From positions 1-6,420 of the forward strand of contig CANNUR010000173.1 in the NCBI GenBank assembly GCA_947523045.1: 6,420 nucleotides of DNA, in the 5' to 3' direction. The position numbers were made by a program, and so were the translations under genes. Shown one piece after another: positions 1-5,409 of the stretch (position 1 is its first letter; each line of letters opens with the position of its first letter). The stretch comes from an uncultured Prosthecobacter sp. Lineage in GTDB: Bacteria > Verrucomicrobiota > Verrucomicrobiia > Verrucomicrobiales > Verrucomicrobiaceae. The notes beneath the pieces were generated by a model, which saw only the letters and a program-made list of their open reading frames with translations, was not told the origin of the DNA and ran no database searches.

Positions 1-1
1 G

Positions 2-289
2 GCGGACAACAACCTCATCGAAAACACGATCCGGCCCAGCGCGATCGGCAAGAAGAACTGGCTTTTTATGGGCGCCGCGGAAACGGGCGCCCGCGCCGCG
101 ACATTCTACACCTTGATCGGCAACTGTCACCGCGAAGGCATCGATGCCTTTGCGTACCTCACCGACATCTTTACGCGCCTGCCGAGCGAAACCAACCAGA
201 CGGTGCATCGCCTGACACCGAAAGCCTGGGCCGCCCAACGGGCCGCCGTGCAGCAGACCTTGGTCCAAGCAGCAGCCATGCCCCTGTAG
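2..289 (+). CDS. IS66 family transposase TnpC, C-terminal fragment
   Basis: This is the final 95 residues of an IS66 transposase; the gene enters from outside the window in frame 2 and stops at TAG 287-289. The fragment opens with ADNNLIENTIRPSAIGKKNW, matching the conserved IS66 block (DNN-x(2)-E-x(2)-IRP-x(2)-GRKNW) that carries the glutamate of the DDE catalytic triad, here residue 7 of the fragment. It is followed by the usual GA-x-(E/T)-GARAA segment and then the C-terminal helical tail (YTLIGNCHREGIDAFAYLTDI), where the family normally has a Y-x-LI-x(2)-C/A motif. The end (LTPKAWAAQR) is also typical. TnpC cuts and joins the element ends. An internal ATG at 68 lies inside the conserved block and is not a real start. 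Whether the upstream part is intact cannot be seen. Confidence 0.9.
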   Translation, partial: ADNNLIENTIRPSAIGKKNWLFMGAAETGARAATFYTLIGNCHREGIDAFAYLTDIFTRLPSETNQTVHRLTPKAWAAQRAAVQQTLVQAAAMPL

Positions 290-339
290 GCCGCCAACCT
301 CGAGTCAAGCGGCAACGCCATGGGGCTGGGGACACCGGA

Positions 340-621
340 TACTTTGCGCGGCATGCGGGCGTCAAATATCCGACTTTTGCCGGCTGGGTGCAGCGTCGAC
401 GCCATGAACGCGGTGAGTATGAAGTCAAGTGCGAGCGTGCGGCCATGACTCTCGCGCCGATGCGCCTGGCGGAGGCGGTCTTCAGCGAGGCAGCGGCCGG
501 TCCGTCGGCAGAGTCGGCTTTGGAGGTGCTGCTGCCGGGCGGAGCGCGCGTGATATTGAGCAACCCCGCGCAGGTGGCGCCGCTGGCGCGCCTGCTGCAA
601 GCCCTCGCTGAGCCATGCTGA
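340..621 (+). pseudogene. IS66 TnpA-like accessory ORF, 5' end damaged or lost
   Basis: In frame 1 the reading around YFARHAGVKYPTFAGWVQRR (from 340) resembles the N-terminal helix-turn-helix of IS66 TnpA accessory proteins. The C-terminal part (ALEVLLPGGARVIL, then a leucine-rich tail) matches the strand-rich segment that ends TnpA just before tnpB. Stop is TGA 619-621, overlapping the tnpB start in ATGCTGA, the coupled junction expected for tnpA-tnpB. There is no ATG, GTG or TTG in frame before the HTH; the first formal start, GTG at 388, falls inside it and would remove the DNA-binding helix. Frame 1 stays open all the way back through tnpC because the DNA is GC-rich, so openness upstream proves nothing. 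I infer that the true N-terminus was deleted when this copy was joined to the tnpC tail. Confidence 0.65.
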
Positions 622-803
622 GTTTTGCCGGCAGCCTGAAGGTTTTTGTGGCGCTGGACCCCATCGACATGCGTGCCGGCATCAACACGCTCCAGGCGCT
701 TGTGGCTGAACGCCTGCAGGAGGATGTGCGGCGGGGAGCGCTGTTTGTCTTTACCAACAAAAGCCGCCGATCAGGCGGGCAGAGCAATCACATTCACTTT
801 TGA
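615..803 (+). pseudogene. IS66 TnpB accessory protein, truncated after about 52 residues
   Basis: The start ATG 615 overlaps the tnpA stop. Residues 8-50 carry the TnpB (Orf2) signature: KVFVALDPIDMRAGINTL, then a leucine-rich helix, then GALFVFTNKSRR. In full-length family members (about 110-120 residues) this last motif continues into an IK-x-L-x-WDG segment. Here the match ends after SRR (about base 770) and ten unrelated residues follow to the TGA 801-803, with no continuation in the other two frames. TnpB is a small protein needed for IS66 movement, of uncertain biochemical role. The break marks a deletion or the edge of DNA inserted into the IS, and the ORF tail even overlaps the 3' end of the oppositely directed gene. 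The product is almost certainly non-functional. Confidence 0.8.
753..778 (-). terminator. Possible weak intrinsic terminator after the large membrane-protein gene
   Basis: Read on the - strand, a 5-bp G+C stem (CCGCC, 774-778, with GGCGG, 764-768) and a 5-base loop is followed by CTTTTGTT. It lies about 15 bases past the stop codon of the 926-residue protein gene. The stem is short and the T tract is interrupted, so function is uncertain. One arm lies in the truncated tnpB coding sequence and the other beyond the break point, so the hairpin may have arisen by chance at the junction. Confidence 0.35.
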
Positions 804-3574
804 ATGAGCCGAAAACTGCGACCCGAGCTCGATTCCACCATGCCACTGCCATGGATTTCAAAGTAAAAACTTTTGCCAACCAAAGCGCGAGCGCTTCCGG
901 AACAGGTTGTAACAAAAGTGTTCGTGCCCAAACCTCGTTCCCAGCCTTGGCTACCGATATAAACCATGCGTCCGTTTGCGACTGACCTCACCGAGCCATC
1001 ATAGATGGCCCGACAGGTGTTGACGACTTTTCCATCCTTGGAAAACTCCCGATAGGTTCGATGCCACCTGATGCCGCTGGCAATAAAGTGGATTTGGTCA
1101 GTAATTTCGATTTGGGGATGGTCTTCGGCCCGCATCGAAGCCACGAAGCAAGGCTTGGGCACCGTGATGGGCAGACCTTGAGGCTGCTTCGGTGCGGCGG
1201 GTTCGGCCGCCTCCTTGGTGGATTTGCTGTCGGTGACATCATGCACGTTCGCCCGTTGCCAAACAATGAAGAGGTCCTTTCCGTCCTCCCTCAACTGGAG
1301 GGTCATATCCGCGTGCCCCCGCAACCACTCGCCCGAGGCGTTTTGGTTGGAAAACTCCATCGAGTACGAGGCCCGCCAAGTGCCCCCTTCCCTGTTGACG
1401 TCTATTTCCCCGACGATCTTCTCATTCCCGAGCGGCCATTTTGACCAGTGAGCTTGCTCATCCGCGGCGATCGCATCGCGGGCAATCTCTCCTTTGCCAA
1501 GGAAATCCACCACCGAATCGTAATTGGCGATCATGCCGGGAAGATCCCTCCGCGATGTTTTTTCATGATGGGCGATGATAAACGCTCTCACTTCGTTCGC
1601 TGACACCGGAGGCTCCGGCTGACTCGGCGGGGATGGACGAGATTTGGCCGGGGTCTTTGTGACGAGTTGGTATCCGGGATGGGCTTCGAGAGAGAAGCTT
1701 TGAGGAGAGTCCGTCTCCGGCAAATCCTCCGGCACAATGCCGGCAACCCTTTTCGCCACCGCCCACCACTGCCCGGTCCTCGCGGGGTTCCACTCCTTCA
1801 GTCCTCCAAGCTGCCAGTGGTGGAGCGTGGAGGCAATCGCCCCGTCCAACGACTCTCCCAGGTGCGTTTGCACCATGAAAATGGCCTTTTTATCCCGCCA
1901 CTCCACCAGTTGGGCTGGGCCGTTGGCATGGGTATAATCAGGCCCCACGACTTGCTGACTCAGTGGATTGATCATCGGGCCATAGAGCAGCACGCAAAGC
2001 TGGCGCTCCCGAACCAGGCTCTCCCACTCGGTGTTCTCGATCTCAGCTCGATCCAAAGGCATTTCGATTTCCAGAAGATGCTCCTGGGCCGCCTGTAGCT
2101 TCATGTAGGTGACCATTATCTGACCGTCCCTCAACTGGGCCAGTTTTGAGCCGTCAGGTGAACAAAACAGCCGACCCGCCTCGCTCACGACCAGCGTGCT
2201 GAATCCTCTGGATACGGGCGTACTCGGATGACTGAAGCTGGCGATGCTTTTGCCACTCAGTTCCCATTCCATTTCAGGATGACGCCGCGGTGGCGGCGTT
2301 ACCGAGGTAATGACGGTCTGAACACTCACGCGCCAGCCGCTCCGGCCAGGGAGTTTCGCTCTGGGGCCGTTTTGCCACTGCTGCCTCTCAGCCTCATCGA
2401 GCTTCCTGTAGGCGGCGGATTCCTCAAGGGGGTGCAGGCGGAGCGTGTCGAGATCAAAATACAAGGCCGGCTCGTCTTCTGGGAAAAAGGCAATCTCCTT
2501 CGACTGCCACCAGAAAAGCTCGCCCGTTGGAACATCGCGTCCCTGCGGACGGGGAAGTTGGACTGCTGAACCGTCGTCGAGGCGCAAGATCCAGATTCGC
2601 CGTCCCTGGCCGCTGCCGATAACACAGGCGATGGCTCTTTGATCCTCCCGCCAAGCGAGGAGGCCTTCCGGGTAGCTGGGTAGCTTGAAATCGAAGACTT
2701 TGGTGAAGCGGTGCAGGTCAAACACACAGAGGTCGCTCGTGACGCCGCCAGAACGCTCGCCGAAGGCCAAAAGCACCCCGTCAGGAGAGAGCGCCAATGG
2801 GCAGTTTTCAGCGACGTTCGGAATGGTCTTGATGAAGGCGGGCTGGATTTCATTGAACTGAGCGCTCTCCAGATTCGCCGGGGGTTGGTAATGAAATGGC
2901 GGCTCGATGACCGGCGCGGGCTTCTTAAGGGGCTTCACTTCGACGACGACCGGCGGGGGATCGGACAGAAGCGGCCGTCCAAGGAAACTCAACGGAGACA
3001 AGAGGCCGGCGATGGCTAGGCAGACCACGCCAGAGCTGACCCAGCGGAACCAGGGAATGGGAGAGCAAGCCCGTGCTGCCGGAGCCTCCGGAACTCTGGA
3101 GGCAATGCATCGGCCTCCTACAAGCCCCCCAACAAAACCGCAAAGCACAGAGGGAAGCAGGGCCGCCAGACTGACCAGCAAGACCATGAGCGCGCGAGAC
3201 CGCAAGGTCCGGTCCATGATCGACCCCGTCGCCTTGCCGGTTTCAATCGTTGCAAGCACTGTCAACAATGCCCCTGCGCACAGGGCACAGAGCAGTGCCG
3301 CCCGAATGCCCAACTGAGCACTCACGGGGATCACGCGCGCGCGGCTTTGAAACCCTGCTTTGGCTGCCAAGGCCGCTGCCGCGCCTGCAACCCCTGAAAG
3401 AAGAAGAACGCCTATCAGAAGGAGCTTCGCTGGTTCGAGAAATTGCTGGAGCGGCCCGGTGAATTTGACGAGGGGCAAAACCAAGGGGCTGATCGCTATT
3501 CCCACCACCGAGGCCACGAGCCTCTCTCTGTCCCGAATGCTGGCGGTTGGATACCCGGACATGGCAACATTCAT
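794..3574 (-). CDS. Large membrane-anchored protein: multi-TM, propeller-like region, NTF2-like domain, unknown C-terminal domain
   Basis: This 926-residue protein has no function I can name. Residues about 20-38, 50-72, 88-109, 128-154 and 179-199 are hydrophobic and look like five membrane helices. A proline-rich linker (205-230, DPPPVVVEVKPLKKPAPV) follows. Residues about 235-635 resemble an irregular WD40/TolB-type propeller, with two clear LxxSPDGxxLA-like blade motifs (ALSPDGVLLAF near 261; FCSPDGSKLAQ near 470) and W-rich strands. After a second Pro/Ser linker (640-657), residues 658-780 look like an NTF2/SnoaL-like domain (YDSVVDFLGKG, then HWSKWP). A C-terminal region of about 120 residues after a third linker is unassigned. 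I chose ATG 3574 because GGAG sits 6 bases upstream; an in-frame TTG at 3592 would add six residues and overlaps the hairpin. It is probably co-transcribed with the HTH gene upstream. With five helices and a cytoplasmic N-terminus, the soluble part would be periplasmic. Composition is less GC-rich than the genes to the right. The coding frame is intact throughout. Confidence 0.85.
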   Translation of the reverse strand: MNVAMSGYPTASIRDRERLVASVVGIAISPLVLPLVKFTGPLQQFLEPAKLLLIGVLLLSGVAGAAAALAAKAGFQSRARVIPVSAQLGIRAALLCALCAGALLTVLATIETGKATGSIMDRTLRSRALMVLLVSLAALLPSVLCGFVGGLVGGRCIASRVPEAPAARACSPIPWFRWVSSGVVCLAIAGLLSPLSFLGRPLLSDPPPVVVEVKPLKKPAPVIEPPFHYQPPANLESAQFNEIQPAFIKTIPNVAENCPLALSPDGVLLAFGERSGGVTSDLCVFDLHRFTKVFDFKLPSYPEGLLAWREDQRAIACVIGSGQGRRIWILRLDDGSAVQLPRPQGRDVPTGELFWWQSKEIAFFPEDEPALYFDLDTLRLHPLEESAAYRKLDEAERQQWQNGPRAKLPGRSGWRVSVQTVITSVTPPPRRHPEMEWELSGKSIASFSHPSTPVSRGFSTLVVSEAGRLFCSPDGSKLAQLRDGQIMVTYMKLQAAQEHLLEIEMPLDRAEIENTEWESLVRERQLCVLLYGPMINPLSQQVVGPDYTHANGPAQLVEWRDKKAIFMVQTHLGESLDGAIASTLHHWQLGGLKEWNPARTGQWWAVAKRVAGIVPEDLPETDSPQSFSLEAHPGYQLVTKTPAKSRPSPPSQPEPPVSANEVRAFIIAHHEKTSRRDLPGMIANYDSVVDFLGKGEIARDAIAADEQAHWSKWPLGNEKIVGEIDVNREGGTWRASYSMEFSNQNASGEWLRGHADMTLQLREDGKDLFIVWQRANVHDVTDSKSTKEAAEPAAPKQPQGLPITVPKPCFVASMRAEDHPQIEITDQIHFIASGIRWHRTYREFSKDGKVVNTCRAIYDGSVRSVANGRMVYIGSQGWERGLGTNTFVTTCSGSARALVGKSFYFEIHGSGMVESSSGRSFRLIQK

Positions 3575-3587
3575 AATCAGCTCCGAT
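3575..3587 (-). promoter_or_regulatory. Ribosome binding site deciding the start of the 926-residue protein
   Basis: On the - strand the sequence reads CGGAGCTGATT followed by ATG. GGAG (plus-strand 3581-3584) is 6 bases from the ATG at 3574, good Shine-Dalgarno spacing. This supports ATG 3574 over the upstream TTG (3592) and over ATG 3562, four codons further in. Confidence 0.6.
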
Positions 3588-3670
3588 GGCAACTACAAGA
3601 GCTTGTTGCCTTGGAGTTGCCGGCATTCTGCCAGCGCTGAAGGCTACGAGTGCTGTTCGCATGAGCGCAT
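3588..3670 (-). repeat. Hairpin-rich spacer, probable dispersed verrucomicrobial repeat
   Basis: The spacer between the HTH gene and the large membrane-protein gene holds two inverted repeats. Proximal to the start, GGCAAC (3588-3593) pairs with GTTGCC (3605-3610) around an 11-base loop, just upstream of the ribosome site. Distal, on the - strand, GCTGGCA-GAA-TGCCGGC (3619-3635) folds into a 7-bp stem with one G-U pair and a three-base loop. The motif GGCAAC also recurs as direct copies on the - strand. From memory, translations of the type AGILPAL / AGRMPATP, readable here in the + and - frames, turn up as spurious ORFs scattered through Verrucomicrobiota genomes, which suggests a dispersed non-coding repeat. 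That memory cannot be tested here. It could equally be a leader structure regulating the downstream gene. Confidence 0.4.
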
Positions 3671-3689
3671 GGTCTCGGGGTGATCTCCA

Positions 3690-4133
3690 TCAGGACATCG
3701 CAACAAGCCCCTCAAGCTGGCGCTCTGCTCCAGCAGGCACAGGCTCTTGCCCGCGTTCCCATCGCCTGAGCCGTTGATGAATCACCCCAAGCACACTCGC
3801 CAGCGTTTTCTGATCGTAGCCTCGGAAGCGGCGCACCTTGAGGACGAGGTCCGCAGGTGTCTTCGTTGGAAAAGGGTAGAGGCTAAGGAATCTCAGGATA
3901 CCCGGCCATTCCGAGATGACAGGCTGGCGTTCATCGCGTTCCCAGCGATCATAAACCTCTCGCAGAGTGCCCAACTGTGAGGCCACGTCCTCCTGTTTGA
4001 GTCCAAGGATCAACCTTCGGTTGCGCAGGTGTTCGCCGAGTGTCTGTGGGGCGGAGACAAGTCCTTTCTTCCTCAGAATGAATGCTTTGAGCTTCTCTCG
4101 AACCACGCGGATTGTGAAAAAGCAAAATGGCAA
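3690..4133 (-). CDS. Small transcriptional regulator with two XRE-type helix-turn-helix repeats
   Basis: The protein is up to 147 residues. Residues about 31-72 (TLGEHLRNRRLILGLKQEDV ... YDRWERDERQP) are an XRE/Cro-C1-type HTH with the characteristic KQEDVASQLG turn and a WERDERQP end. Residues about 93-131 are a second, diverged copy (LVLKVRRFRGYDQKTLASVLG ... LRRWERGQEPV) with the same helix-turn-helix spacing and a W-E-(R/K)-G-like finish. Such double-HTH small proteins are common in Verrucomicrobiota and Acidobacteriota; their targets are mostly unknown. The start is uncertain: the longest reading uses TTG at 4133, an alternative GTG lies at 4106 (138 residues), and neither has a clear Shine-Dalgarno. 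The basic N-terminus (REKLKAFILRKKG) just before the HTH is common to both. The gene precedes the large membrane-protein gene on the same strand by 115 bases, so it may regulate it, or itself. Confidence 0.8.
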   Translation of the reverse strand: MPFCFFTIRVVREKLKAFILRKKGLVSAPQTLGEHLRNRRLILGLKQEDVASQLGTLREVYDRWERDERQPVISEWPGILRFLSLYPFPTKTPADLVLKVRRFRGYDQKTLASVLGVIHQRLRRWERGQEPVPAGAERQLEGLVAMS

Positions 4134-4249
4134 AATAGGGTGACACGCACTTCACGCCCCCCTGAGCCGCTGCTGCCAAAAACCAGCCCGGGCTTGTCAT
4201 CCCCGGGCTCCCCGCTAAGAGTCCCCTCCCCTGCGGCGTCCCTTCCCGC
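4107..4249. promoter_or_regulatory. Divergent intergenic region between the HTH gene and the AhbAB-like gene
   Basis: About 116-143 bases separate the two divergent starts, depending on the HTH gene start used. The half next to the HTH gene is locally AT-rich (TTTTGC repeats on the - strand, 4111-4137), the most promoter-like stretch nearby, with TATTTT at 4132-4137 as a possible -10 box but no convincing -35. The other half is C-rich and holds a perfect 8-bp inverted repeat, AGCCCGGG (4185-4192) with CCCGGGCT (4202-4209), around a 9-base loop. This could be an operator or a leader hairpin of the + strand gene; no T run follows it. No Shine-Dalgarno precedes either divergent start. Assignment of elements is inference only. 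Confidence 0.3.
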
Positions 4250-5395
4250 ATGCCCCCCACCCTGACCATGTCCCCCGAAACCCTGCCGACCGAACACACC
4301 GAGGAAACCAACGCCCGCATTCTCGCCGTCAGCGAGGACCGGGTGAAGGGGTTCATGCGCCAGCCCTTCCAGTTCATCGCCGAACAGAGCGGCGTGCCCT
4401 TCGATACCGTCGTCGAGCGCATCCGCGCCATGCTCAAGGCCGGCGTCATCCGCCGCGTCCGCCAGACCCTGCTCGCCAACAAGCTGGCCGAGGGCGCTCT
4501 CGTGGCGTGGAAACTGCCGGCGGACAAGCTCGAAGCCGCCTTCGAATTCCTCTTCAAGGAAGATCCGTTCAGCGGTCACGTCGTGCTGCGCAGCACCGAC
4601 CGCGAGGTCAGCGGCAGCGATTTCCGCCTGTGGACCACCCTCAAGGTGCCGCAGGGCCGCAGCATCGAGCAGCATTGCGACGTGCTCAAGCGCCTGCTCG
4701 GCGCCGAGGATTATTACACCATGCAGGCGCACGGCATCTTCGCCCTCGGCGTCGGCCATGTCCGCCGCAAGACGATGGAGCCCGGCGAAAAGGCCGATGA
4801 ACCCGCCGTCATGATGACCACCAACCTCGCCGATCTCGACGACGAGGAGTGGCACATCCTGCTCCACCTCAAGGGCGACCTCAGCCTCGACGAGATCGGT
4901 CCGGAACCCTGGGCCGGCCGGGCCAAGGCCGCCGGGGTCAGCCTGGAAAAATTCTGCGAGGTCGCCAAGCGCCTCGATGAAAAGGGCGTCATCGGACGCT
5001 TTTCGACCTTCCTCGAACACGTCAAGCCGAGCGCGGCCGGCGTCCGCGTCACCCGCTTCAACGCCCTCTTCCACTGGAAGGTGCCCAAGGGCATGGAGGA
5101 GCGCGGCGGCGCCGAGGTGGGTCGCCACCCGATTATGACCCACTGCTACTGGCGCGAGGGCGGCGAACGCTTCGCCAACGTCAACATCATGGGCGTCATC
5201 CACGGCACCGACAAGGACACCGTGCTCGCCCACAAGGCGGCCATCGACCGCCACCTGGAAAGCGTTGGCATTCCGGTCGAGTACACGAACGTCTTCTGGG
5301 GCGGTCGCAGCGAGATCAAGCCGAGCGAGATCAGCCCGATCGTCTTCAACGAGTGGCACGCGAAGTGGGCCGACGTGCCCGGTCCGGTCATCTGA
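4250..5395 (+). CDS. Fused AhbA-AhbB-type protein (siroheme decarboxylase-like, Lrp/AsnC fold)
   Basis: This 381-residue protein has two related halves, each with a winged-HTH-like start and an AsnC/RAM-like ligand domain, as in the AhbA and AhbB subunits (and NirD/L, NirG/H) that convert siroheme to 12,18-didecarboxysiroheme in the alternative haem and haem d1 routes. Half one: HTH 31-70 (QPFQFIAEQSGVPFDTVVER), then H110 and SDFRLWTTLKVP (123-134), equivalent to the AhbA N-L-W-F-T-L motif. Half two: HTH about 197-250, then AGVRVTRFNALFHWKVP (263-279), THCYWR (297-302) and NIMGVIHG (312-319), matching the AhbB H-C-Y-x-R and M-I-H-G motifs. It is likely cytoplasmic. No other haem-pathway gene is in view, so a haem-related enzyme or a regulator/sensor role are both open; automatic tools often label such proteins Lrp/AsnC. 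ATG 4268, six codons in, is an alternative start; neither ATG has a Shine-Dalgarno. Confidence 0.75.
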   Translation: MPPTLTMSPETLPTEHTEETNARILAVSEDRVKGFMRQPFQFIAEQSGVPFDTVVERIRAMLKAGVIRRVRQTLLANKLAEGALVAWKLPADKLEAAFEFLFKEDPFSGHVVLRSTDREVSGSDFRLWTTLKVPQGRSIEQHCDVLKRLLGAEDYYTMQAHGIFALGVGHVRRKTMEPGEKADEPAVMMTTNLADLDDEEWHILLHLKGDLSLDEIGPEPWAGRAKAAGVSLEKFCEVAKRLDEKGVIGRFSTFLEHVKPSAAGVRVTRFNALFHWKVPKGMEERGGAEVGRHPIMTHCYWREGGERFANVNIMGVIHGTDKDTVLAHKAAIDRHLESVGIPVEYTNVFWGGRSEIKPSEISPIVFNEWHAKWADVPGPVI

Positions 5396-5409
5396 TCTCC
5401 CCTGCCCGC

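Larger units (their letters stand above)
1..770 (+). mobile_element. Remnant of IS66-family insertion sequence(s), probably two joined copies
   Basis: Three ORF fragments on the + strand all belong to the IS66 family: a TnpC transposase tail, a TnpA-like accessory ORF and the first half of TnpB. A complete IS66 element runs tnpA-tnpB-tnpC between terminal inverted repeats. Here tnpC comes first and the next tnpA begins with essentially no spacer, so the arrangement cannot be one intact element. I could not find terminal inverted repeats or an 8-bp target duplication between 289 and 340 or around 770. The right limit given here is where TnpB similarity stops, not a proven IS end. The left limit is the window edge. 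I infer two tandem or nested copies fused by deletion, now unable to move by themselves. Confidence 0.75.

Noticed and set aside
289..400. IS66 terminal inverted repeats and target-site duplication
   Set aside because: I looked for GTAA-type ends and their complement between tnpC and tnpA and around 770, and found no convincing pair.
127..600. - strand ORFs opposite the IS66 fragments (127-600 and 171-563)
   Set aside because: They are antisense to clear TnpC/TnpA similarity, with arginine-rich shadow translations and no family match.
1061..3019. Several + strand ORFs inside the large membrane-protein gene (for example 1061-1444, 1667-2098, 2228-2569)
   Set aside because: All lie antisense to one continuous 926-codon frame with coherent domains, and none shows a motif of its own.
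4185..4209. Intrinsic terminator at the GC-rich inverted repeat
   Set aside because: No T run follows on the + strand, and the - strand side gives no T tract either; there is also no gene ending just upstream on either strand.
3949..4557. - strand ORF of 202 codons across the divergent region
   Set aside because: It overlaps both the HTH gene in another frame and the 5' end of the AhbAB-like gene, and has no recognisable motif.
5353..5409. Longer start (GTG 5353) for the RmlD-type gene
   Set aside because: It would overlap the upstream gene and add 19 residues before the Rossmann fold that the family does not have; ATG 5410 fits better.
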